Positions 1 to 9,005 of a stretch of 31,312 bases of DNA are shown here, in pieces. Under the pieces are notes generated by a model. It had not been told where the DNA came from, ran no database searches, and saw only the letters and a list, made by a program, of their open reading frames with translations. The position numbers were made by a program, and so were the translations under genes. Within the stretch, counting starts at the first letter, position 1. Every line of letters begins with the position of its first letter. The DNA is from Hymenoscyphus infarciens (taxonomy: Eukaryota; Ascomycota; Leotiomycetes; Helotiales; Helotiaceae). The stretch lies in NCBI GenBank assembly GCA_001414345.1, contig LLCB01000481.1, forward strand, positions 1 to 31,312, in the 5' to 3' direction.

Positions 1-391
1 GAAAGCTTTATTTAAGTTCTAATATACTTTACTTTAGTAGTAGTACTACGAAACTCTAGAGTAGTACTACTAGAAATACTCTTATTATATATAAATAGAT
101 ATTTATATATAAAGAAAGCTTTATTTATAATATAATATACTTTACTTTAGTAGTACTACTACGAAACTCTAGAGTAGTTACTATTAGAAATAGCCTTATT
201 TATATATAAAGAAAGCTTTATTTATAATATAATATACTTTATATTAGTAGTACTACTAGAAATACTCTTATTATATATAAATAGATATTTATATATAGAA
301 AAAGATATAATATACTTTACTTTAGTAGTTAAACTATAATTATCTAAAATATTAGTACTAGAAATACTTTTATTAGTTTTTAATTTATATA
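1..391. repeat. AT-rich tandem repeat array, about 4 units
   Basis: Units begin at 1, 114 and 211 with GAAAGCTTTATTTA, and a shorter divergent fourth unit begins near 300. Unit length is about 90-113 bases. The shared core is a TACTTTACTTTAGTAGTACTAC-like stretch, a CTCTAGAG palindrome and AGAAATACTCTTATTATATA. In the first unit the arms TAGTAGTACTAC and GTAGTACTACTA are perfect inverted repeats around the CTCTAGAG segment. Base composition matches the RIP-mutated block at the other end of the window. This is probably the edge of another repeat island. No coding potential is visible. Confidence 0.75.
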
Positions 392-1398
392 GTATATAAA
401 GCTAAGATTTTAGTTAAATTATAGTACTATTAGTATCTAGACTTAAAATGTAGAGAATACGTCTCCTGTCTTTTGGAGTACGCCGCATATACGTTAGGTA
501 ACTAAGTAGCTGTCTATATAGCCCCCGGTTCTGCGGCGAGTCCTATAGCAGGGGTTCCAGCCCTGTTATGCCTTGTCCGCGACTTATAACGTGGCCTAAC
601 AAAGCTTATAAGGGAAAGTAGGACACATGCCAGAGGTGGTGCTTTGGAAGAGGTGGTACTGGGAGTTTTATTTTTATTTTTAGCAGTTTAACTATTAGCG
701 ATGTGCAACAAAATATGCATGTCAATCCAAAGGGGAAAGTGGCTGCTCAAGGATTCTGGGTCACGAGTTGGCCTGGGAAATACATTTTCACGAGAGTGTG
801 TTGTTCAGTATGTGATTTAAACAATACAGACAGACCTCCAGTTGCTATGATTCTTCGATCGTGTGGTCTGTTGGAAAGCAAAACGTAGGTAACTGGTTAA
901 TAAACAACTTTCGAAAGTTTCATTGCCATTAGCAGGCAACCTAAAAAAATCGTTATAGGATCTTCTTTTCTTTTTGCGCGGGTGATTCGTGAGTGGCACT
1001 AATCAAATTTTCTATGACTATTTCTGGGTAACCAACGGATAGAAACGCAAAAATTAGGTGGTGCTATTCGTAGGTTACCTGAAAACAGCACTACTCCACG
1101 AATACAACCATTGGAAATTTAACTTGTATTAGAAACAGGTGTCTTTCCCATTCAATATACTTTGGGTAGAAAGATGAGAGCTCTTCTTTCCACTTCCCGA
1201 GCAGTGTCTAGATTCGCTTGCCATTCAATGTAGACGAGACAATGGAGGAGTGTTGAGTTCGTAATTTACAATCAACTAGTTTTTAGTGAGCACTAAAACT
1301 CCAAAGCTAATAATACAAGATAAGAATTCAAATCGCAGAACCCGAAAAGAATCCCCATCTACGCCGTATCAAGCCCCCAGAAGGGTTCCAAAGTCCCC
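392..1398. other. Intergenic, no gene recognised
   Basis: After the AT-rich array the sequence returns to ordinary composition. The segment at about 450-620 is relatively GC-rich and could be an unidentified repeat edge. The short open frames at 703-888 and 817-999 have no recognisable protein character. A short motif at about 1055-1082 recurs inverted near 4801-4830 (see findings). No RNA gene was seen. Confidence 0.5.
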
Positions 1399-2162
1399 TC
1401 ATACTGAAGCACCGCTAACTTGCTGTTGAGCTTCAATCATGTTCCCATCCGGATCAGCAAATACCAAGAAACCAAAGAATCCCAAAGCCTTTGTAGGCGG
1501 AATTAATTCTTGCGCTTCTTTGCTTGTAGGATCAATTCCCCATGCGAGGCCAACAACCGAGTCTTGCTCCATAGATGGGGCACGTTTTATGATTGTTGCG
1601 TTAAAAGCTTCAACTCTCGCTTGGAGGGCTTTGATATCTGGCACGATGAGTCCGAGATGAGAAAGTGTTTGCTGAGTATTAGGGGTGTAATGTCTGCTTT
1701 GCGTAAAAGACTTCTTTATGTTAGTTTCTTTCTTTACCTCACAATAATAACAAAACAACAGAACAAAGGATTTCATACCTTCGAGGAGGTAAACTCAATC
1801 AGCCCCTGCATATTGTTCTTCTCCGCAATCATATCCGCACCGTTTTGATATCCCGTTCCATTCTTGCCACCCTGGGAATGAGCCATATACATGATACTGT
1901 AATCTTCGGTTTCATCGTAAAGAAATATCATTCGCATACCGAGAAGATCCCCGTAGAATCTCTTAGTTTCGGTAAGATTCTTGACAAGGAGGGCGACATG
2001 GTTGAATTGATACTGGGAGGTTGCTAGGTCAGCAGGCCCATCGTTTCCAGGTTGGAAGTTGGGGTATTTGGCGGTTGAGTTTGTGGGTTGGGCAGAAGGA
2101 TCGCAGGCATTGGTCAGGGTTGCAAGAGCTACTACAAGCGGAAGGATAGGTGAGAACAACAT
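1399..2162 (-). CDS. Secreted glyoxalase-fold (VOC superfamily) protein, lactoylglutathione-lyase-like
   Basis: Two exons are modelled, 2162-1779 and 1713-1399, with an intron at 1714-1778, giving about 232 residues. The N-terminus is a clear signal peptide (MLFSPILPLVVALATLTNA, then Cys20). Two VOC half-motifs follow, and the four glyoxalase I metal-ligand positions are all present: H55 in FNHVALLV, E123 in GLIEF, H147 in LSHLGLIV and E222 in NMIEAQ. These are the H/E/H/E ligands of class I glyoxalases, so catalytic capacity is plausible; the substrate is unknown, and the signal peptide argues for a secreted or vacuolar role instead of cytosolic methylglyoxal detoxification. The donor is strong (AAG|GTATGA) and a CTAAC branch site is present. 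The only in-frame acceptors are AAG trinucleotides; a nearby CAG would shift the frame into a stop. The intron end is therefore the weak point of the model. Confidence 0.8.
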
Positions 2163-2258
2163 GACGGAATCTTTTGAGTGCAGGTGTGGTGTATCAGGCG
2201 AAAGTGAAGCTGAGGGTTTTGATGTTTTTCCTCTGCAAAAAGACTGGGAATCCGAGAA

Positions 2259-2265
2259 CCTTATA
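2259..2265 (-). promoter_or_regulatory. TATA-like box of the VOC gene
   Basis: On the minus strand this reads TATAAGG, about 97 bases upstream of the ATG at 2162. A CT/CA-rich leader lies between them. The DUF7029/DUF7223 gene has a similar TATAAG about 100 bases before its ATG. Position and sequence are the only support. Confidence 0.35.
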
Positions 2266-2813
2266 CTATTTGGTTTTAAATCTATTATTTAGTGCCATTG
2301 GAACAATTATTTACGGCCGTATGAGAATGAGTGTGGAGTAAGAACATAAGATCACCGCCTTTTAGAAGCAAAATCGACATTACTCTCAGCTGTCATCTTA
2401 GATCGCAAAGTGTGCGGTGTATGTACGGGCAACCCAATTGTTTTTAATATCATCTTTGTGAACCTCATGTGCTGTAGTTATAATCTAAGCAACGCCGGAA
2501 ATCCCAAAAGAAACATCGACTTTTTGAAGGGGGATATGTAATAGCAAGGGATGATGGACCGATATTGCACTTATTCTCTCAAAGCCTTCAATAACCACAA
2601 ACTATGAACCCTAGAGAAATTTAAATATCCAAGGAACGCAAAGCAGCGTTTTGAACTCTTCTCCACTCCCAAGCCAACCCAAATCCCACGTGTCTCCACT
2701 GCCTCCCAACAACCACGATTTCCGTGGGCTCCAAATGCCAAGGAGTGGAATAAGCGACAGCTGAGGCTGAGTTGGGGAACAACGTCGATCTCCCATGTGA
2801 TAAGACTCGCACA

Positions 2814-2831
2814 AGCTTACGGCCGTAAGCT
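2814..2831. repeat. Perfect 18-base palindrome
   Basis: AGCTTACGGCCGTAAGCT equals its own reverse complement. Its core TTACGGCCGTA also occurs at 2309-2319, about 500 bases away. It may be a dyad protein-binding site or the end of a small inverted-repeat element. Neither is established. Confidence 0.8.
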
Positions 2832-4053
2832 AAATGCTTTTCCGAAGGATTGTCGTCAATCTAAAAACAAGTCAGTGCGGATTCTGCCCTATGTGACTCG
2901 CTTGTTTCTTTTCGAGCTAGGGGCCCTTCCTGGATAGTGGTTGTTACACAGCATTTCTTGGGGTAAGCTTACTGTGCTTGCTCAAATGATACGCGTATTT
3001 GTGGTAATTTCATAAGGTTTGAGGTTTGCACGAGTAGAAATACTGACTATGATTCCATATTGAATTAAAGCATAGCGACTTAAATGTTTTGATCACAGAG
3101 TAGACACACTTTTGGTCAGAATAGTTCAAGCGGTAGAGAGAAGACGAAAAGGGCTACATGTTCCAACATCCCTTCATTAAACGAAATCTAACAGATGGAT
3201 ATCCTATTGGACCTAAGTCTTGAGTGTTGACTTCAAAATATCCAAGGATTTTACCGCCTGGATAATCTAAAATCGCCAAGCGGCGAAGGATTTCACAGCT
3301 GGGCAGATATTTTGAACAAAACTGTCATTGTTCCAACACTTCCAACAGGATCAAGAACCAAGCCTTGGTCACAAGATTGCAATCCCAACTATGCTATGAC
3401 GCCGTATTTGAATTCCTCAAACTCCTAGAACCCAACCATTAAAAACCCAAAATAGAAACATGCTAGTAGAACTCACAGAACCTAGCACTACGTCCTCTCT
3501 TCCTTCACGGGCTTATGAAATTGTTGACTCCATTACCGATTTAGGTATAGTAGTGTTTAAGTGTACGACAGCCTAGACTACCCTCTAAGCGAGTACGGTA
3601 GGCGTCGATTTACCAAGACAGGGGGCGTCGCTTCAATGGCTACTAAATATAAACGTATAGCCGATGATATGGGACTAGTGTTCAACGTCGTGATTCTCTC
3701 AGAATCTGGCAAGTTTGGTCCTAAACTTGGTTAAGAGCATGACAGTTTAGAGTAGCAAAAATACGTGGTATTCAGACAAGTTGACGTCGGGCCATTTTAG
3801 AAATCAAATTAGTTTGTGTGAACGGAGTATCTTGTATTTAACAGGAGACGAGCACATTTACCGTGGTCTGTGGATGATTCGCTGAACAGAGTAGCGAACA
3901 CATTATGCCCATAACCCAAAACTGCCCCAAGGCTACCCTCCACTTCTCAAAGAAACCTTAATATCCAGTCACCCATCCTCGCCTTGAAACCCCGTTCAGT
4001 CTGCCAGTTCCCAAAGTCACAATGAGATGATTTCAGTAAGGCTGAGCAGAATC

Positions 4054-4458
4054 TCACGCGTAATCCCCGGAAAGCAAGTCATCATTGAATCTCGTTTGCT
4101 CATAAAATTCCACCTCACTACTCCCAAGTTTCTCCTGCAACTCCAGAATAAACTGTTGCTGCTCCAAAAAATTCTCCACTTCTCATGGTTGTGCAGCAGT
4201 CCTGCATCTTTCGCATTGCTTCGCCTCAAGCTGTCGAATAGTCTCTTGTTGCTTCTGGATGGTATTCTTCTGATCCATGGTGATGTCGTGAAACTTGGCG
4301 GTCTGTTCGTTACCACCACAGGTGCTTGGCTCTTGCATAGCTGGAGGTGATGACTTGAAGTTTCTGTATTTATTGCAAAGTCCAACGAGGACATCGTCTA
4401 CAAAGTTATCGACCGAGGTCAATGAGAGAGAGTCAGGAATTAAGCGAAAGGGACGCAA
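4054..4458 (-). pseudogene. Relic of an unidentified coding sequence with coiled-coil character
   Basis: A minus-strand frame is open from about 4458 to a TGA at the codon after Gln-Pro (about 4183-4185). It then continues in the same frame for about 42 more codons to a second TGA at 4054-4056. Both halves have one character: charged and glutamine-rich helix such as QKQQETIRQLEAKQCERC before the stop and EQQQFILELQEKLGSSEVEF after it. There is no GT between the helix and the stop that would let a simple intron remove it, and no ATG opens the frame; the codon at 4458 is TTG, with a TAA three codons upstream. I read this as the decayed 3' part of a gene with one in-frame nonsense codon. The family is not recognised. 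It could instead be an exon of a gene whose start I cannot find. Confidence 0.45.
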
Positions 4459-5236
4459 CCGCTTTTAGAGTTGCCAAAGTATTCAAAGCTTTACCTTAAT
4501 TGCAAGTTTTTAACAGCTATTTGCGGTATGTTTTTGCTAGCAAGCTATACTGGACGTGACAGTTCTCACAAGAAACCCTCACATGGCCAATCCCAATCTA
4601 CAATAAGCAAGAAGCCCCTCCTTCAAACTAGTACTAAATATTGCTCTCTTAAACAACATAAATAACCCTGTATTATCATATAAAATACCACGTTTTTCTT
4701 TCAGGAAAACCCCAGCATGCTCAGCGATATCTATTTCTCAAATAAAACATATCAATTGGCAGGTAACCTACCGATTGCTGGATCTAATGCGCTTCTATTC
4801 GTAGGCAGCCTACAAATAGCACCAACTTCTTTTTTTCTAACTATTTCTTGGAAAGAGAGAAACCATTCCAATCGGAAGGATGCAAAAGTCGGCAACTGGA
4901 ATGCGCAGTAGTATATCTGAAGAGTCGATACGTAAAGCACGTGACATGTCCTCTAAAAACGTGACGCTTATTTGCACAGCCACCTACCTCTTTTGGAACT
5001 TAGGTATCACATTTACTTAAATCTTGAAACTTGAGTGAAAGATTTACTGAAATGTAAAAACATGAAAAAGCAAAATCTGCTTCTTTCAATTTCACGTCGA
5101 TGATCGGGACGCAGGCAAAACATGATCGTGACAAAATTAAATTATCATATTGTTTTTCATATCTATCATCTCAATGTACGTTTTCAGGAACCTCCTCCCG
5201 TTCCTTCCCCTCACCCCCTGTTGAACCTCGACCCCT
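4459..5236. other. Intergenic, no gene recognised
   Basis: Frames at 4471-4665 and 4717-4911 are short and lack family features. The segment at about 4760-4830 holds several small palindromes, including GTAGGCAGCCTAC near 4800-4812, followed by CTACAAATAGCACCAACT, which resembles in inverted orientation the sequence at about 1055-1082. This may be a dispersed short repeat. About 5100-5236 is the 3' flank of the minus-strand gene that ends at 5237. Confidence 0.45.
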
Positions 5237-6698
5237 CTAAGCCCAAGCAAAGCACCGATCCACAATAGGAACAGTAACATTGTAAACCTCCACAGTGTAA
5301 AACTGCGAAGCAAATACATCAATAGCAAAAGTAAACTCGCTATCAAGCATCAATCCCTGGGAACAAGTTCCATTGCTGCTCAATCCGGTCAAACCAGTGA
5401 GATCAGCACCCGCACCACCAGAGAGCTCGAAAGAGTTCACAAATCCAGGTTGAACGGTGACACCGCTGTTCAAATCCAAGAGGCCGCCGAAGAAGTTGAT
5501 GGCAAGTTCAATGGTGAGCTCAGCGCTTGGGTTGAGTTTTGCGACGGCTTGGCCTGAGATGTCGGCGGAAACCTCGTAGGTTGGGACCCATCCAGAGGTG
5601 CTGGTAAGGGAAGAGTCAAGGAAATCGATGTGAACGTTTCCGTCTGCGAGGTCAATTCCAAATTCGGTGGAGACGTTGACTGCATCTGAGGCAGAAACAT
5701 CACCTGTGACGGCGAACTTGATTTGGGGGCCAAGTTCGAGGATACCTGGGACGGTAATACCGTAGAAGAGGGTAGACGGCGAATAAGAAAAGTTCGTGGC
5801 GTAACTAGCAGTGACATCTGCGGAGATACCAACACCGGCGGACATGGCGGCATCAATATCGAAGTAAAGGCTCTTGAGGCTGAAGGTGAGCCAGTTGTAG
5901 CTGAGGTAACCCGAGAAGGTTACGTTGGCGTCAAAAGTCGCCTTGTCTGCTGTGATAGTGACATATGGGTCATATTCATAGAGAACAGTGTTGGAAGCAA
6001 GCGAGATATCGGTGTTGAGAGTATAACTTGGATCAATCACAGTGTTGCGAGCTGCGAGCTCAGTAGCTGGCATCTGCCCGAATGTGATTTCGGTAAATTC
6101 TAGCACGGAGTCAGTGTGTTTCTTCGCTAGAAACGATTCATGAACTTACCAGCTGTAGAAGAAATGTTGGTCTTTGAAGATTGGGCTGTGCAAACCAAGG
6201 TAGAGTTATCGAATTCAACGCTATCGACAAGGAAGAAACCTAAAATGTGTAAGGACAAAATAATGGGCAGTGTGCTCTAAAGAACGTACCTCTCTCGAGC
6301 TCTTCATCGCAGTCTCCAAAATGGTTTGTAACCATCAGGAATTGATCTTGAGCGGTCCATGCGGCGTATGTGGTGTCAAAGATAGCAGAGTCGTTGAATT
6401 TAAGTTGCACTGAAGTCGGGGAGCAGTCGACGCTAATAACAGATGCAATGGTTTCCAACAAAACTGTTGGGAACTTCATGGTGTTCTTCATCTGGATAAC
6501 CGAGGTAGATGAGTTGGAGGCATATGGGATGGTAAAATTAATACTGGGCTCAATTGCTACCACTTGATCGATAAGGTCGGATGGAATTGGAGCTGGCGCA
6601 AAAAGAGCTGGGGCGCCAACACATTCGTCCGAGCAGTCATCTTGAGCTGCTACAAAGAGGGCCGGAGCCAGGAGAGTAAGACCAATGAAGGACTTCAT
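5237..6698 (-). CDS. Secreted two-domain protein, DUF7029 + DUF7223-like
   Basis: Three exons: 6698-6290, 6239-6150 and 6099-5237, separated by two 50-nt introns (6240-6289, donor GTACGT and acceptor TAG; 6100-6149, donor GTAAGT, branch CTGAC, acceptor TAG). Both introns interrupt after the first base of a codon, and the product is 453 residues. The first 18 or so residues (MKSFIGLTLLAPALFVAA) are a signal peptide. The next ~150 residues have the pattern I associate with DUF7029: VLLE...ISVDC..., then a short FNDSAIF strand, an aromatic-rich AAWTAQDQFLMVTNHFGDC segment, then ER. The C-terminal ~290 residues are beta-rich repeats of NATFSYSP type resembling DUF7223. Many N-x-S/T sites suggest glycosylation. 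There is no C-terminal hydrophobic anchor. The function of this fungal family is not known to me, and the family names come from memory of sequence style. Confidence 0.88.
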
Positions 6699-6797
6699 GA
6701 TGATGAATTAGATAGTAAGAAAGGCGGGTTTTAAAAGAGTGACTGAAGGGTGGAGGAAGACCTGAAAAAGAGAAAACTCATCGGCGAGAGCAATCCA

Positions 6798-6805
6798 TCT
6801 TATAC
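6798..6805 (-). promoter_or_regulatory. TATA-like box of the DUF7029/DUF7223 gene
   Basis: On the minus strand GTATAAGA lies about 100 bases before the ATG at 6698. The leader between them is pyrimidine-rich and the start context is CATCATCATGAAG. Support is positional only. Confidence 0.35.
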
Positions 6806-8272
6806 TTCACAAACAAATCGGTGAGTGGGTATGATGGCGGGGGATGCCCAAGAGAATCTGGTTGGTCCTCCGTGAAATAGCCTCATACTCGATGTCGAAC
6901 CTCCGTTGCGCAATGCTTGATGGTGCTCCGCCCTATGAGGCCCATGTAGGGAGCATTCATCTTATTTGCTTCAAACGGCCATAATTGACTCGTTCACCCC
7001 TCTTGCGTAAAAGTGATTTTGATAAAGTTTACCCATGGCTTCACGCCGGGCTCGGATTCGACGGCCGGAACGTTTCTAAAAATGGTTATATAATCTGTGA
7101 TATGATCTATGCTGTGGTCCTTCCCCTGGACGTCCGATCTTAAAAGTGCGTGTTCCTGGTGTTCCTGCCCAAAGCAGACACCGTTACCGCCTCGATCCCC
7201 GCTGGACCCTGGGTTTGTGCACCGGTTTGCGCACTGGTCGGCTTGTGAGCCCCGCGGCCCATGGCCACGATGCTGGGCAGTTCGTTGAATTTGACTTCTT
7301 GCTAGAGGGACTATGAGGGGAAAAGGGTAAAGAATGGGCCAGAATGCTGATAAAGGTCGATAAGGTAAACAAGCAATTAAGCAAATATTGACCCTTCTTT
7401 CCCACGAGCGTCCCGGAAACAATCCACCTCTCCCACTTTGTGATAGCTTCACGCATGATCACAATTCTCGGAGAAGCAGAGAAAATCCATGAGACTCACA
7501 ACAACCCTCGGCCTGACCGAATCGCTACCACACCTTCATTGCGATAGCGACGAGGATAGTCGGGCATAATCGGCAGCTCAATGAACTTGGCCCAAGTCAA
7601 TTGCGCCATGAGCATGTCAATTGTTGTGCGACCGGCAGATAACCAAAAACATGTGCTGGGACAATCGTGGTGGGGTTGAAACTATCGGCATGGCGACAAA
7701 AAGCAACGGGCATCGCGAGACATACAAAGTGACAGAACTGCGAGACCTTGCTCGGCCTTTCCTTGGCTTAAAGAACTCTTTTTTATGGCAAGCTGGAAGC
7801 GGAAGGTTGAGATTTGCAATGAAGAATGAAGGCATTTCAGAACGAATGATATGGTATGGATCCGGGCTCTACGCGTCGCCTGGGGGCTGAGCTCAGCGCT
7901 TCGGGGTTATAAAGGGGTAAAGCTATATTAAAAAAGGAGTCGAAGACAGGAGAACTGAGAATATAGAAAACAGATTGGATTGACATATCTCTTGGCCGTA
8001 TTGGCATACTAAATAGTGTCGTGGTTACTGAGAAAAGATTGAAGTCGTTTGGTCGCAGGTTCCCGTTGAACCTTCTCCCTAGGCTAGCACGTGCATAATG
8101 AGCACGTGATGAAAAATTCTATCTTGAATGCAATGTGTAGGTAGAGACAAAGGGAGAAACGCCTTATTTGTTCAATATAGTGTTGCGCCCATGTTACTAC
8201 ATGTTGAATGACGTGGTTCCCGGCCATGGTGGAGGAGTAATCCCACGTGACCCATATTACCTCGTAAGGTTC
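6806..8272. other. Intergenic, no convincing gene
   Basis: Two overlapping minus-strand frames (6994-7452 and 7184-7462) occupy different phases of the same DNA. Neither has a signal peptide followed by a coherent domain, and neither matches a family I recognise, although a Cys/Gly/Pro-rich stretch near 7190-7290 could be the relic of a small gene. The 7617-7890 frames look accidental. A CACGTG-containing stretch lies near 8089-8107, with CACGTG repeated 14 bases apart. Confidence 0.4.
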
Positions 8273-8702
8273 CCTTGAAGGGTTTTGGTAGAGCTAGTGG
8301 ACTCTTAATAGATTCTCAGACGAGGGTCAAAGCGTATTAATTATCCGAATGTTATAGAGCCTCTAAAGATAATCGCTTTTATGCCTGAGGCTTAAGTTTT
8401 TTTTAAGAGCTAAGGATCTTTGAGAGTTAAGGTCCTCGCTTAAGAGTTAAAAATCGCTTAAGAGTAATTAGTAAAACCTCGGCAGGGGCTAAGTATACAG
8501 GGGCCAGGTGCGTAGGGGCTAGGTGCGGGTACGGAGCCTCTTATGCTTCTTTACTATAATAAGGGTAGTACGGAGTATATAGCCCCTGTCTATGCGTGTA
8601 GGATAACTTTTGCTGAATCGGTTGAATACTTTCTTTATATTATAATAGTATTGATGTTGATTCTTTACGAGCGATACTGAGTTGTATAAGTACCCTTGTC
8701 TA

Positions 8703-8777
8703 CTGCCTAGTATAGTGTTTCTGCCTAGAGTATAGTGCTTCTGCCTAGATTATAGTTCTTCTGGCTAGTATATACTC
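8703..8777. repeat. 18-20-bp tandem repeat, four units, inside the TIR element
   Basis: Units start at 8703, 8721, 8741 and 8761 with CTGCCTAG (CTGGCTAG in the last), each followed by a TATAGT-like stretch and a CTT/TTT end. The nested copy of the element near 26330-26400 has fewer, more degraded units. Confidence 0.75.
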
Positions 8778-8866
8778 ATATTAGGCTTTAACTTTTAAGA
8801 GTTATTTGAGAAGTAAGGCCTCTTAATAATTAATTCTCTCTTGAGAATTAAGCTTGCTTGATAGTT

Positions 8867-8891
8867 AAGGATTTTAAGCCTCAAAATCCTT
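8867..8891. repeat. Hairpin inside the TIR element
   Basis: AAGGATTTT and AAAATCCTT form a perfect 9-bp stem with a 7-base loop. The equivalent site in the other copy (about 26493-26517) has a longer stem because loop bases also pair there. It is kept although that copy is heavily mutated elsewhere. Confidence 0.7.
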
Positions 8892-9005
8892 GATTATCGC
8901 CTAACAGTTAAGGCATCTACTGACTCTCGTGTAACAATTAATTATGCTTGATCATTGTACGATAGTCTTTAGAGAGTCTACCTCCACCACCCAAACCCTG
9001 TAAGG

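Larger units (their letters stand above)
2163..4053. other. Intergenic, no gene recognised
   Basis: This is nearly 1.9 kb without a convincing gene. The frames at 2611-2814 overlap each other in two phases and have no family character. Structure seen: TACGGCCGTA at 2310-2319, a perfect 18-base palindrome at 2814-2831 containing the same core, and a GTAAGCTTAC palindrome near 2963. The palindrome-bounded segment could be a small mobile element, but that is inference. Confidence 0.5.
8273..9005. mobile_element. TIR element, lightly mutated copy (about 732 bp)
   Basis: The left end CCTTGAAGGGTTTTGGT and the reverse complement of the right end (CCTTACAGGGTTTGGGT) agree at 14 of 17 positions. Weaker similarity continues to a shared GACTC about 32 bases in. 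The same sequence occurs at 25860-26630, where it is bounded by a perfect 3-bp duplication. The flanks here are TTC and GTC, only 2 of 3 matching, so the insertion is old or the boundary has drifted. Inside are repeated CTTAAGAGTTAA-type motifs (8390-8465), an 18-20-bp tandem repeat (8703-8777) and a hairpin with 9-bp arms (8867-8891). No transposase frame is present, so it is non-autonomous. The superfamily is not assigned. Confidence 0.75.

Noticed and set aside
5723..6103. 126-codon plus-strand frame
   Set aside because: It is antisense to the well-supported third exon of the DUF7029/DUF7223 gene.
6994..7462. Two overlapping minus-strand open frames with a Cys/Gly/Pro-rich segment
   Set aside because: They conflict in phase over the same DNA, have no domain or clean secretion signal, and no splice model made a coherent protein.
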